Positions 9,841-17,822 of a stretch of DNA of 64,000 nt are shown here, piece by piece. Under the pieces are notes generated by a model. It ran no database searches. It was not told the DNA's origin and saw nothing but the letters and a program-made list of their open reading frames with translations. The position numbers and the translations under genes are program-made. Numbering within the stretch: the stretch's first letter is position 1; every line of letters begins with the position of its first letter. This stretch comes from Sinorhizobium terangae (lineage in GTDB: Bacteria > Pseudomonadota > Alphaproteobacteria > Rhizobiales > Rhizobiaceae), in contig NZ_WITC01000090.1 of NCBI RefSeq assembly GCF_009601505.1, positions 95,187 to 159,186 on the forward strand, in the 5' to 3' direction.

Positions 9841-10713
9841 TCAGCCCTTGCCCGCTTCCCAGCCGAGGATCGCCCGCTTGCGCGTCAGGCCCCAGTGGTA
9901 GCCGGTGAGATCGCCGCTCTTGCCGAGCGCGCGGTGGCAGGGCACGACGAAGGAAATCGGGTTGCGTCCGACGGCCGCGCCGACGGCGCGTGACGCGGTC
10001 GGCTGGCCGATCTCGTCGGCGATTTTCGAATAGGTGGTCGCCTTTCCGAGCGGGATATTCAAGAGAGCCTGCCACACCCGGATCTGGAAGTCCGAGCCGA
10101 TCAGGAAGATCTGCAGCGGCTCCTCCGCGCACCAGCGCTCGGGATCGAAGATGCGGGCGGCATAGCGCGCCGTTGCCGCACTGTCCTCGACATAGCTTGC
10201 CTTCGGCCAGCGCCGGGCCATGTCGTCGAAGCTCGACCGCTCCTCGCCGGAATCGGCAAAGGCAAGTCCGGCAAGGCCCCGCTCGGTGACCATCACGAGC
10301 GCGGTCCCGAACGGCGAGGGATGGAAGCCATAGCGAATGGTCAACCCGGCGCCGCGCGCCTTCCATTCGCCGGGCGACATTGCCTCATGTGTTACGAAGA
10401 GATCGTGCAGGCGGCTCGGACCGGACAGACCCACCTCGATGCTTGTCTCCAGCAACGGCATGTCCTCCTGCCGCAGCAAGCGTTTCGCGTGATCGAGCGT
10501 CACCGCCTGGAGAAAGGCCTTGGGCGAAAGCCCTGCCCAGCGGGTGAAGGTCTTCTGCAATTGCGTTGGCGACTGGCCGAGGCGTCGGGCGACGGTTTCA
10601 AGCGACGGCTGATCGCGGTAATCCTCCGTCAGCATCTCGATCACGCGGCTGACCGTATCGTAATCGGTGCCTTCGGGAGTGATGTCGGTCGGAATGGATG
10701 TAACAACGTTCAT
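9841..10713 (-). CDS. Ada-like protein: AraC-type HTH fused to O6-methylguanine methyltransferase
   Basis: The 290-residue protein joins an AraC-type helix-turn-helix (about residues 20-110; SLETVARRLGQSPTQLQKTF) to a methyltransferase domain (about 125-285). The active-site motif is PCHRALG, where the Cys accepts methyl groups from O6-methylguanine, and the wing motif GYHWGLTRKRAIL follows. It lacks the N-terminal zinc/Cys38 domain of E. coli Ada, so it cannot be switched on by phosphotriester repair in the classic way. AGGAGG lies 6 bp before the ATG. A perfect inverted repeat at 10731-10748 just upstream may be its operator. It could be called Ogt/AdaB-like; the exact name is uncertain. 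Confidence 0.85.
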   Translation of the reverse strand: MNVVTSIPTDITPEGTDYDTVSRVIEMLTEDYRDQPSLETVARRLGQSPTQLQKTFTRWAGLSPKAFLQAVTLDHAKRLLRQEDMPLLETSIEVGLSGPSRLHDLFVTHEAMSPGEWKARGAGLTIRYGFHPSPFGTALVMVTERGLAGLAFADSGEERSSFDDMARRWPKASYVEDSAATARYAARIFDPERWCAEEPLQIFLIGSDFQIRVWQALLNIPLGKATTYSKIADEIGQPTASRAVGAAVGRNPISFVVPCHRALGKSGDLTGYHWGLTRKRAILGWEAGKG

Positions 10714-10730
10714 GATCGCCTCCTGTCAGC

Positions 10731-10748
10731 CTACAGGTAAGCCTGTAG
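10731..10748 (-). promoter_or_regulatory. Inverted repeat upstream of the Ada-like gene (candidate operator)
   Basis: CTACAGG-TAAG-CCTGTAG is a perfect 7+4+7 inverted repeat 18-35 bp before the start codon, just outside the ribosome site. A third CCTGT copy (10721-10725) overlaps the ribosome site. The position suits autoregulation by the AraC-type domain, but this is inferred from placement only. Confidence 0.45.
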
Positions 10749-10796
10749 CGAGCGGATAACCACCCGATTCTTGTTGAGCATCGGTCGTTTCAAGAA

Positions 10797-11294
10797 TCAG
10801 CGCCGGCGGACAGTCGCGAGCGCACGGGCAAAGGCCAGCGCGAAGGTTTCGCGGTCGTCGCGATTGAGGAAGGAGCCAATATCGGTCTGGCGACCGCCGC
10901 CGATGATCCACATCGAGACGATGCCGATCTCCTGGTGCCGCTTGATGCTGAACCGCGCCCAGAAGGGATTGAAGCGATGCTCGGTCATTCTCCCCGATGG
11001 GGTGAATTTCCTCACAGACACGTCGGTTCGCGAGACGCTCACCTCTTCCCGGGCCCGTGCGGAACGGTAGTTGAGCCAGAAGGCGCCGAAGAGCAGGACG
11101 AAGTCCAGGCCGAAAAAGAAGACGATTGGCCATGCACCGATGACCAGGAAGACGAATATGTGCACGAGGCTCATCGCGCCCGCGATCATCAGAAGGACCT
11201 TGAATCCCCTGAGACCAAGCGAACGGTAGGGCGTAAGCTCGGCGGCAAAGATCGTCTGGTCGTTGATGGAGGTCTCGGCGTTGCCTTCGGTCAT
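10797..11294 (-). CDS. DUF2244 membrane protein
   Basis: The product is a 165-residue inner-membrane protein of the DUF2244 family, whose function is unknown. Two adjacent hydrophobic helices (about residues 28-75: GFKVLLMIAGAMSLVHIFVF and WPIVFFFGLDFVLLFGAFWL) are followed by a soluble beta-rich part and the Arg-rich end RALATVRRR. I use ATG 11294; a TTG two codons upstream is also open. It is divergent from nth with only 22 bp between starts, so the promoters must overlap the coding ends. No link to DNA repair is implied by this position alone. Confidence 0.8.
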   Translation of the reverse strand: MTEGNAETSINDQTIFAAELTPYRSLGLRGFKVLLMIAGAMSLVHIFVFLVIGAWPIVFFFGLDFVLLFGAFWLNYRSARAREEVSVSRTDVSVRKFTPSGRMTEHRFNPFWARFSIKRHQEIGIVSMWIIGGGRQTDIGSFLNRDDRETFALAFARALATVRRR

Positions 11295-11316
11295 AACCAA
11301 TGACTATAGATGCGGC

Positions 11317-12093
11317 ATGAAAAACGTGAAGCCGAAATCGCCGAAACAATCGTCAAAATCGAATGCTGCGACGGTCCGCCTGGTCCCGGCGCGGCAGCGC
11401 AGTGCCTACAGCGCTGCCGAGGTCGAGGAGATTTTCCGCCGTTTCTCCGTGCAGCGCCCGGAACCGAGGGGCGAACTCGAACACGTCAATCCGTTCACTC
11501 TGGTGGTGGCAGTCGCGCTCTCGGCCCAGGCAACCGATGCCGGCGTCAACAAGGCGACACGCGCGCTCTTTGCAGTGGCCGATACGCCGCAAAAGATGCT
11601 GGCGCTGGGCGAGGAAAAGCTCAGGGACTATATCAAGACGATCGGGCTCTACCGCAACAAGGCGAAAAACGTCATCGCGCTCTCGGAGAAACTGATCGCC
11701 GATTTCGGCGGCGAAGTACCCCGCACGCGGGAAGAGCTGGTGACCCTGCCGGGCGTCGGGCGCAAGACCGCCAATGTCGTTCTGTCGATGGCTTTCGGCC
11801 AACCGACGATCGCCGTCGACACCCATATCTTCCGCATCGCCAATCGCATTCGCCTGGCACCGGGCAGGACGCCGGACGAAGTGGAAGCGCATCTCTCGCG
11901 CGTTATCCCGGAGGCCTACCTTTACCACGCGCACCATTGGCTGATCCTGCACGGCCGCTACGTCTGCAAGGCGCGCCGGCCGGAATGCGAGCGCTGTGTC
12001 ATCGCGGACCTCTGCAAGTTTCCGGAAAAAACGTGCGATATACCTGCCCCACTGGTCGAGCTGCCGCCGCAGGTCGTGCCTGTCGCCGGGTGA
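11317..12093 (+). CDS. nth: Endonuclease III (DNA glycosylase/AP lyase)
   Basis: A 258-residue base-excision repair enzyme removing oxidised pyrimidines and nicking abasic sites. The helix-hairpin-helix LPGVGRKTANVVLSMAF holds the catalytic Lys, and VDTHIFRIANRI holds the catalytic Asp. The C-terminal [4Fe-4S] ligands have the exact C-x6-C-x2-C-x5-C spacing, starting at YVCKARRPECERC. About 40 basic residues precede the conserved core (YSAAEVEEIFRRF), a common alphaproteobacterial extension. I start at ATG 11317; a frame opening at 11263 would overlap the divergent DUF2244 gene. Confidence 0.94.
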   Translation: MKNVKPKSPKQSSKSNAATVRLVPARQRSAYSAAEVEEIFRRFSVQRPEPRGELEHVNPFTLVVAVALSAQATDAGVNKATRALFAVADTPQKMLALGEEKLRDYIKTIGLYRNKAKNVIALSEKLIADFGGEVPRTREELVTLPGVGRKTANVVLSMAFGQPTIAVDTHIFRIANRIRLAPGRTPDEVEAHLSRVIPEAYLYHAHHWLILHGRYVCKARRPECERCVIADLCKFPEKTCDIPAPLVELPPQVVPVAG

Positions 12094-12117
12094 TATGTCA
12101 CGGCGGCGGGGGAGATT

Positions 12118-12705
12118 TCAGGGCGCGATTAGGCGGTCGACCAGATCGGTGATTGCTTTCATATAGACCGCGCGGGCGGCGCCCCCCTCGATCTCGACTG
12201 CGGCGCGATCGAAGGCAGCGGAAAGCAGGATTGCCGTCGCGGTCAGGACCGCGCTGTCGACGCGGCGCGGCGCAATCGCGGCCTTCAGACCGTCCTCCAG
12301 CGTGCGCCGCGCGTGAGCCGCGTCGATCGCCGCCGCCTCGTTCGCTCCGAGAACGGCAGGGCCGTCGAGCAGCAGCAGGCGCACTCTGCCCGGTATCGCC
12401 ATCGCGTCGAAATAGGCGCCGGCCCCGGAGACGAGCGCGTCGCGCGGGGAGAGACGGGTGTCGCCGGATTGTTCGATAGCCGCGGCGACCTCCCGTGCCT
12501 CCCGCTCGACGACAGCCCGAAACAACGCCTTCTTGTCCTCGAAGTGGTGATAGAGCGCGCCGCGCGTCAGCCCCGCTGCGGCAACGACGTCAGGTGTTGC
12601 GGTGTCCGCGTATCCGCGGACGACAAAGAGCTCGCGGGCCGCGTCGAGGATTGCGGTTCGCGTGGCGTCGGATCGATCTCGGTTCGAGCGTCGAGTTTGT
12701 TGCAT
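12118..12705 (-). CDS. TetR-family transcriptional repressor
   Basis: A 195-residue regulator. The N-terminal helix-turn-helix spans residues about 14-60 (RTAILDAARELFVVRGYADT, then TRGALYHHFEDKKALF), followed by an all-helical ligand and dimer domain. It is divergent from the VOC protein gene at 12771. The 65-bp gap holds two copies of ATACA-N7-TGTAT, one of which overlaps its own start codon, so autorepression plus control of the VOC gene is the simplest reading. The ligand is unknown. Confidence 0.88.
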   Translation of the reverse strand: MQQTRRSNRDRSDATRTAILDAARELFVVRGYADTATPDVVAAAGLTRGALYHHFEDKKALFRAVVEREAREVAAAIEQSGDTRLSPRDALVSGAGAYFDAMAIPGRVRLLLLDGPAVLGANEAAAIDAAHARRTLEDGLKAAIAPRRVDSAVLTATAILLSAAFDRAAVEIEGGAARAVYMKAITDLVDRLIAP

Positions 12706-12746
12706 ACATGCAGCCTGTATGTTAATTAGATACAGACAGATTGTAT
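12704..12746. promoter_or_regulatory. Two tandem ATACA-N7-TGTAT operators between tetR and the VOC gene
   Basis: Site 1 (12704-12720) and site 2 (12730-12746) each have the form ATACA-N7-TGTAT, with centres 26 bp apart. Site 1 touches the TetR start codon; site 2 ends about 12 bp before the ribosome site of the VOC gene. Two equal half-site pairs in a 65-bp divergent gap is typical of TetR operators. Binding by this TetR protein is inferred. Confidence 0.7.
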
Positions 12747-12770
12747 GAAAAAGAGTTGAGGAGGAAAAGC

Positions 12771-13196
12771 ATGAAAACGACGAGCTATTACCCGGTCATC
12801 ATGACGAACGACGTTCAGGCGACGTCGGATTTCTATATGAGGCACTTCCGCTTCGAGGCGCTTTTCACGAGCGACTGGTACATGCATCTCCAATCGACAG
12901 AGGACAAGCATGTGACCCTCGCCGTTCTAGACTATCGCCATGAAACTATACCGGAAGCATCGCGAGCGCCGGTTCGTGGCTTGCTCCTGAACTTCGAGGT
13001 CGACGATCCCGACCAGGTCTATGCGGAGGCGCAGGCCGCAGGGCTTCCCATACTCAAGCAGATTTGCGACGAGGACTTCGGCCAACGTCATTTCATCACC
13101 GCCGACCCAAACGGCGTCATGATCGATGTCATCAAGCCCATTCCGCCGAGCGCGGAATTTGCTGCCGCCTACGACGCCGGGGCGCTGCCGGCCTGA
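12771..13196 (+). CDS. VOC (glyoxalase/bleomycin-resistance fold) protein
   Basis: A 141-residue protein with the paired beta-alpha-beta-beta-beta modules of the vicinal oxygen chelate superfamily: [20 protein letters not shown] at the start, [20 protein letters not shown] in the middle and [20 protein letters not shown] at the end. Members include glyoxalases, dioxygenases and antibiotic-binding proteins; this one cannot be placed further. GAGGAGG lies 6 bp before ATG 12771, which fixes the start over an upstream in-frame codon. It is probably the target of the divergent TetR protein, suggesting an inducible detoxification or resistance role (inference). Confidence 0.85.
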   Translation: MKTTSYYPVIMTNDVQATSDFYMRHFRFEALFTSDWYMHLQSTEDKHVTLAVLDYRHETIPEASRAPVRGLLLNFEVDDPDQVYAEAQAAGLPILKQICDEDFGQRHFITADPNGVMIDVIKPIPPSAEFAAAYDAGALPA

Positions 13197-13200
13197 TCGC

Positions 13201-13312
13201 ATGCATTTTCGCCTCCAGTGCCTAAAATCGGAGCCGATTTAAGGGCGGAACATATCGCGTCCCGAAGTTCTACAGCGAGCTTTGTGCGTCTGAAAAGACG
13301 CGCGGCGCCTTA
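13201..13312. repeat. Mosaic palindromic element between the VOC gene and the PfkB kinase
   Basis: Module 1 contains TAAAATCGGAGCCGATTTAA, an interrupted palindrome. Module 2 contains TACAGCGAGCTTTGTGCGTC and a matching GACGCGCGGCGCC arm. Both match the elements near 3.5, 51.1 and 61.1 kb. It fills the 185-bp gap between two co-directional genes and probably separates their transcripts. Confidence 0.75.
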
Positions 13313-13381
13313 GTGGCTTCCAAATGGCCGGAAAACCGGTATTAACGGAGACCGGTCATTTCAGGAAACCGGACGGAGTTC

Positions 13382-14374
13382 ATGACAAAATACGATGTGC
13401 TGACGATCGGCAACGCGATCGTCGATATCATTGCGCGCTGCGATGACAGCTTTCTTGTGGAGAACGGTATCATCAAGGGCGCGATGAACCTCATCGACGC
13501 GGATCGGGCCGAGCTGCTCTATTCGCGGATGGGCCCCGCGGTTGAAGCATCCGGCGGCAGCGCCGGCAACACGGCGGCCGGTGTCGCGAGCTTTGGCGGG
13601 CGCGCGGCCTATTTTGGCAAGATCGCCAGTGACCAGCTCGGTGACATTTTCACCCACGATATCCGGGCGCAGGGCGTCTATTTCCAGACCAAGCCGCTCG
13701 AAACTATGCCGCCGACCGCACGCTCGATGATCTTCGTGACGGAGGACGGCGAGCGGTCTATGAACACCTATCTCGGCGCCTGTGTCGAACTCGGCCCCGA
13801 AGACGTCGAGGCGGATGTGGTCGCGCAGGCCAAGGTCACCTATTTCGAAGGTTATCTGTGGGACCCGCCGCGCGCCAAGGATGCGATCCGCGAGGCGGCT
13901 CGAATCGCCCATGCCAACGGCCGCGAAGTGGCCATGACGCTCTCGGACAGCTTCTGCGTCCATCGCTATCGCGACGAGTTCCTCGACCTCATGCGTTCCG
14001 GCACCGTGGACATCGTCTTTGCCAACAGGCAGGAGGCCTTGGCGCTTTACGAGACGGAGGATTTCGATCTCGCGCTCGACAGTCTGGCGAGGGACTGCAA
14101 ATTGGCCGCCGTGACATTGAGCGAGGAAGGCTCCGTCATCGTGCGCGGCGCCGAGCGCGTGCGCGTCGGCGCGAGCGTTATCGAGGAGGTGGTCGACACC
14201 ACCGGCGCCGGCGATCTCTACGCCGCCGGCTTCCTCTTTGGCTATACGGCCGGTCGCTCGCTTGAAGATTGCAGCCGGCTCGGGAACCTGGCCGCGGGCA
14301 TCGTGATCGGCCAGATCGGACCGCGCCCGATGGTCTCGCTTGCCAATGCAGCGAGGCAAGCCGCTCTCGTCTAA
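13382..14374 (+). CDS. PfkB-family kinase, probable adenosine kinase
   Basis: A 330-residue PfkB sugar/nucleoside kinase. Family signatures are the GGSAGNTAAGVASFGG motif near residue 57 and the catalytic and anion-hole motif DTTGAGDLYAAGFLFG near residue 275. The opening YDVLTIGNAIVDII and the length match the rhizobial adenosine kinases, which make AMP from adenosine and ATP. Other PfkB substrates cannot be excluded by sequence alone. It is a single gene with repeats on both sides. Confidence 0.85.
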   Translation: MTKYDVLTIGNAIVDIIARCDDSFLVENGIIKGAMNLIDADRAELLYSRMGPAVEASGGSAGNTAAGVASFGGRAAYFGKIASDQLGDIFTHDIRAQGVYFQTKPLETMPPTARSMIFVTEDGERSMNTYLGACVELGPEDVEADVVAQAKVTYFEGYLWDPPRAKDAIREAARIAHANGREVAMTLSDSFCVHRYRDEFLDLMRSGTVDIVFANRQEALALYETEDFDLALDSLARDCKLAAVTLSEEGSVIVRGAERVRVGASVIEEVVDTTGAGDLYAAGFLFGYTAGRSLEDCSRLGNLAAGIVIGQIGPRPMVSLANAARQAALV

Positions 14375-14383
14375 AGGATTCAG

Positions 14384-14515
14384 CCCGTTTCTAAACGGGA
14401 CGTGCCGCTCACCCTAACCCACTCCACGCACGCGGGAGTGGGGCTGAGCGGGCGCCGCGAGTCCCTTCGCCCTGCCTGCGGGGAGAAGGTGCCGGCAGGC
14501 GGATGAGGGGCTTTC
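14384..14515. repeat. Hairpin plus C-rich interspersed repeat between convergent genes
   Basis: Directly after the kinase stop lies the hairpin CCCGTTT-CT-AAACGGG (14384-14399). It is followed by a C-rich repeat that starts CTCACCCTAACCCACTCC, contains GCCTGCGGGGAGAAGG and ends GATGAGGGG. The same family occurs at 16.3, 46.8 and 57.7 kb. Here it separates the convergent adenosine kinase and SH3 genes. Confidence 0.75.
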
Positions 14516-14527
14516 GCTTGCCGCCGC

Positions 14528-15079
14528 TTACTTGAACGCTTCGCCCGGATAGGCGCCCCAGATCTCGCCTTGAGCGATCCAGCCTTCGACGCCCTGCGTC
14601 TCGGCGTGGCACCAGTCGCCATTGCACTCGCCGATCTGCAGCATGACGCCCGGTTCCATCCGCGCGATGATCGGCGCGGTGCTTTGCGGATCTCGGCGGA
14701 GGTTGACGAATATGCCTTCGCCCTTGCCGCGCATCCACGGGGCGGCAAGCGCAGTCCGGTCGCCGGAAAGCAGCGCCTGGTTCACCCAGCCCTCCGTCCC
14801 GTCCGCGTCGCGGATGCGGCGCCAGTTGTCATATTCCTGGATGATTTCCACCGGCACGCCCGATTTGAGGTAGCGGAAGGCCACCGCGTAATCGAGGCTT
14901 GGACCGATTCGCAAGTTGACGCTCTTCGACTTCAGGCTGACGAAGCGCGGCAGCGGCAGGCCGCTCGCGCCTTTCGCCGCCTGGGCGAAGGCGCCGGAGG
15001 TCATCACGGCAATCCCGATGCAGGCGGCTACCAACACGGTCGAGAAGCTGGAAACGACATCACGCATGACGAAGCTCAT
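14528..15079 (-). CDS. Secreted protein with two bacterial SH3-like domains
   Basis: The product is a 183-residue exported protein. A signal peptide covers residues 1-33 (hydrophobic VLVAACIGIAVMTS core, cleavage near AFAQ). Two SH3-like repeats follow: VNLRIGPSLDYAVAFRYLKS with EGWVNQALL, and VNLRRDPQSTAPIIARMEPG with EGWIAQGEIWG. Such domains bind cell-wall or other peptides in the periplasm. No enzyme domain is present, so it may be an adaptor or sensor; the function is unknown. It is convergent with the PfkB kinase and has its own promoter region facing the dehydrogenase gene. Confidence 0.82.
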   Translation of the reverse strand: MSFVMRDVVSSFSTVLVAACIGIAVMTSGAFAQAAKGASGLPLPRFVSLKSKSVNLRIGPSLDYAVAFRYLKSGVPVEIIQEYDNWRRIRDADGTEGWVNQALLSGDRTALAAPWMRGKGEGIFVNLRRDPQSTAPIIARMEPGVMLQIGECNGDWCHAETQGVEGWIAQGEIWGAYPGEAFK

Positions 15080-15263
15080 GTTCCGATAGCAGTGAAGCCT
15101 TGGAGGCGCACTTTGATCTGGCCCGTCGGCTTGGGGTGCAAATCCGGTGTCAGGCAGTGACTTTCAATTGTCTTCGCCACCGGGTCTGGTAGAAATTGCG
15201 ACTACAGGGAGAAACTATCACCCAACTTGGTTAAGGACCCGTGAACGAGGCCCGCGCATAGCG

Positions 15264-16268
15264 ATGACAAGCAAGAAGAAGCCAACGGTCTACATCACCC
15301 GCAAACTGCCGGATGTCGTCGAAACCCGCATGCGCGAACTCTTCGACGCAGAGCTGAATGTCGACGACATGCCGCGCACGCAGCCGGAGCTGGTTGCCGC
15401 GGTCAAGCGGGTCGATGTGCTCGTGCCGACGGTGACGGACCGCATCGATGCCGCGCTCATCGAGCAGGCGGGGCCGCAGTTGCGGCTGATTGCCGCCTTC
15501 TCGAACGGGGTCGACAACATCGATGTCGACGCGGCCGCTCGAAGGGGCATTACCGTCACCAACACCCCGAATGTGCTTACCGAAGACACGGCCGACATGA
15601 CCATGGCGCTCATCCTTGCGGTGCCGCGGCGGCTCGCCGAGGGTGCGCAGATCCTGACCGATCGCAAGGGAGAATGGGCGGGCTGGTCGCCAACCTGGAT
15701 GCTTGGCCGCCGTATCGCCGGCAAGCGTATCGGCATCGTCGGCATGGGCCGGATCGGCACCGCTGTCGCCCGCCGCGCCAAGGCCTTCGGCCTGTCGATC
15801 CACTACCACAACCGCCACCGGGTAAAGCCAGAGACCGAGGAAATGCTCGAGGCGACCTACTGGGACAGCCTCGACCAGATGCTCGCGCGCGTCGACATCG
15901 TCTCGGTGAACTGCCCCTCGACACCCGCGACCTTCCATCTGCTGTCGGCGCGCCGGCTCGCGCTGATGCGGCCGGACAGCTACATCGTCAACACCGCGCG
16001 CGGCGGCATCATCGACGAGACGGCGCTGATCAAGTGCATCAGGGAAGGCAAGATTGCCGGGGCCGGGCTCGATGTTTTCGAAAACGAGCCGGCGGTCAGC
16101 CCCAAGCTCGTCAAGCTCGCCGGCGAAGGCAAGGTGGTGCTGCTGCCGCACATGAGCTCCGCGACGCTCGAAGGCCGTATCGACATGGGTGAAAAAGTGG
16201 TGATCAACATCCGCACCTTCTTCGACGGCCACCGCCCGCCGGACCGCGTATTGCCGGGGCGGGATTAG
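15264..16268 (+). CDS. D-isomer-specific 2-hydroxyacid dehydrogenase (GhrB-like)
   Basis: This 334-residue NAD(P)-dependent enzyme reduces glyoxylate, hydroxypyruvate or similar 2-oxoacids. The Rossmann motif is GIVGMGRIGTAVARRAKAFG (about residues 157-176). The catalytic Arg, Glu and His sit in VNTARGGIIDE, GLDVFENEP and LLPHMSSAT (about 243-300). I start at ATG 15264 (MTSKKKPTVYITRKLP), which matches the family start; the upstream open frame lacks family similarity. It is close to GhrB/glycerate dehydrogenase, but the substrate is not fixed by sequence. Confidence 0.88.
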   Translation: MTSKKKPTVYITRKLPDVVETRMRELFDAELNVDDMPRTQPELVAAVKRVDVLVPTVTDRIDAALIEQAGPQLRLIAAFSNGVDNIDVDAAARRGITVTNTPNVLTEDTADMTMALILAVPRRLAEGAQILTDRKGEWAGWSPTWMLGRRIAGKRIGIVGMGRIGTAVARRAKAFGLSIHYHNRHRVKPETEEMLEATYWDSLDQMLARVDIVSVNCPSTPATFHLLSARRLALMRPDSYIVNTARGGIIDETALIKCIREGKIAGAGLDVFENEPAVSPKLVKLAGEGKVVLLPHMSSATLEGRIDMGEKVVINIRTFFDGHRPPDRVLPGRD

Positions 16269-16288
16269 AGCGGCATTTCTGTCCGGAT

Positions 16289-16432
16289 ACCCCTCCCCCA
16301 CCCCTCCCCACAAGGGCGAGGGGCTTGCTCGCGCCCAGTGCTGCGTCTCCACAAGCGGCAACGGTTCATTTCAGTGCGGAGGCTGCCGCGGGGAAGCCCC
16401 TCCCACCTGTGGGAGGGGTTGGGGAGGGGCTC
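16289..16432. repeat. Inverted pair of C-rich repeats between convergent genes
   Basis: Copy 1 (16289-16325) contains CCCACCCCTCCCCACAAGGG; copy 2 (16391-16432) contains the opposite-strand form, with GTGGGAGGGGTTGGGGAGGG. Together they can fold into a large hairpin between the dehydrogenase (plus) and the GNAT gene (minus), acting as a terminator from both sides. The rest of the 216-bp gap shows nothing else. Confidence 0.75.
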
Positions 16433-16484
16433 TTCGTTTTGCGTCGAAACACTGCCGCATGGCTCCTTCGCTCGCTGCGCGTCT

Positions 16485-16952
16485 TTAAAGCACCTTCCGC
16501 ATTTCGATCGACGTCGGACGGGTGAAGCCGGGATGGGCCGAACGGCCGGTCTCGGCGAAACCCCAAGCCGCGAAAGTCGCGTGATTCTCGGAAAGCTCGA
16601 TGCGTGTCTGCAGCCGGAGCGCGGGAAGTTTCAATTCGCGCGCCGTTTCTTCCGCCGCGGCGAGAAGCAGCCGCCCCGCGCCCCTGCGCTGTGCCGAGGG
16701 CGCGACGGCGAGCTTGCCGATGTAGAGGCAATCCGCTTCCGGCTTGCAGAACACGCAGCCGACGAGATCGCGCTCGGCGAGGGCGACAAAGGCAATCTCG
16801 TCTTCGGTCTTTCGACGGAGCGTTTCCGCCGTCAGCGCATGCGCCGAAGAAGGGGGCTCGATCCGTCCATCCATATAGGCGAAGGATGCGAGGATCAGCG
16901 CCAGCAATTCTTCGATGCGATCGAAGCGACGGTCGATGCGAATCACCTTCAT
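16485..16952 (-). CDS. GNAT-family N-acetyltransferase
   Basis: A 155-residue acetyl-CoA-dependent transferase with the GNAT core: DLVGCVFCKPEADCLYIGKL, then the acetyl-CoA loop VAPSAQRRGAGRLLL (about residues 87-101). The acceptor is unknown. I start it at 16952 (MKVIRIDRRF), 7 bp after the MoeB/ThiF gene ends; the longer open frame would overlap that gene by 74 bp. It is probably last in a recF-moeB-GNAT transcript. Confidence 0.82.
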   Translation of the reverse strand: MKVIRIDRRFDRIEELLALILASFAYMDGRIEPPSSAHALTAETLRRKTEDEIAFVALAERDLVGCVFCKPEADCLYIGKLAVAPSAQRRGAGRLLLAAAEETARELKLPALRLQTRIELSENHATFAAWGFAETGRSAHPGFTRPTSIEMRKVL

Positions 16953-16959
16953 GGTGTCC

Positions 16960-17724
16960 TCAAGCCGCGCCACGACGATAGCGGATCGTGCTGAACTCGG
17001 CCGCGAGCGCATCGTAGAGCAGCAGCCGACCAACGAGAGGCACGCCGATCCCGGTAATGAGCTTGATCGCCTCCATTGCTTGCAGCGTGCCGATAACCCC
17101 GGTCAAGGCGCCGAGCACGCCGGCCTCGGCGCAGGAGGGAACCACGCCCGGCGGGGGAGGGGCGGGAAAGAGGTCGCGATAGGACGGGTTCGGATGGCCC
17201 TCGACATCGGTTTCGAATGGCTTCAGCACGGTGACCGACCCGTCGAAGCGGCCGACGGCGCCGGTGACCAGCGGAACCTGCACCGCTTCGGCCGTGTCTG
17301 CCGCCAGATAACGCGTATCGAAATTATCAGAGCCATCGATGACGAGATGGTAGTGGCGGAAGATTTCCTCGGCATTTCCGGCCTCGAGCCGCGTGTGATG
17401 CATCGTGGCCGTCACGTGGGGATTGAGCGCATTGATCGCCATCACGGCGCTCTCGACCTTAGGGCGACCGATATCCGCGGTTGCGTGAATGACCTGCCGC
17501 TGCAGGTTCGACAGTGACACGACATCGTCGTCGATGACGCCGAGTGTTCCTACACCGGCCGCGGCGAGGTACTGGAGCACGGGCGCGCCGAGGCCGCCTG
17601 CGCCGATGACGAGAACGCGCGCCGCCTTCAGCTTCTGCTGTCCCGCGCCGCCCACTTCCGGCAAGACGATGTGGCGCGCGTAACGGGCGATTTCCGCGGT
17701 GTCGAGCTTTGCGTCGATCGTCAT
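16960..17724 (-). CDS. MoeB/ThiF/HesA-family sulfur-carrier adenylyltransferase
   Basis: A 254-residue E1-like enzyme that adenylates the C-terminal glycine of a sulfur-carrier protein such as MoaD or ThiS. The ATP-binding motif is VLVIGAGGLGAPVLQYLAAA (about residues 34-53), with the Arg finger region SLSNLQRQVIHATADIG and the conserved Asp in VIDGSDNFDTRYL. The likely active-site Cys is in PSCAEAGVLGALTGVIG. I see no CxxC zinc pairs and no rhodanese domain, so it is the short form. GGAAAGG lies 7 bp before ATG 17724. Whether it serves molybdopterin or thiamine synthesis cannot be told from this context. Confidence 0.85.
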   Translation of the reverse strand: MTIDAKLDTAEIARYARHIVLPEVGGAGQQKLKAARVLVIGAGGLGAPVLQYLAAAGVGTLGVIDDDVVSLSNLQRQVIHATADIGRPKVESAVMAINALNPHVTATMHHTRLEAGNAEEIFRHYHLVIDGSDNFDTRYLAADTAEAVQVPLVTGAVGRFDGSVTVLKPFETDVEGHPNPSYRDLFPAPPPPGVVPSCAEAGVLGALTGVIGTLQAMEAIKLITGIGVPLVGRLLLYDALAAEFSTIRYRRGAA

Positions 17725-17739
17725 TCGGGAACCTTTCCG

Positions 17740-17795
17740 TTGGATCACGTTGATTTAGGGACGGACCGACCGAAAATCACAGGCGTGACCGATTC
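17740..17795. repeat. Degenerate mosaic repeat between recF and the MoeB/ThiF gene
   Basis: TTGGATCACGTTGATTTAGG, followed by a partial complement ending AAAATCACAGGCGTGACCG, resembles the GGAATCGATCACG module of the 6.4 and 41.0 kb elements, but with a decayed palindrome. It sits in the 98-bp gap between recF and the next gene on the same strand. Confidence 0.5.
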
Positions 17796-17822
17796 TTCTC
17801 CGCATGCTTTGCAGCGCGAGTC

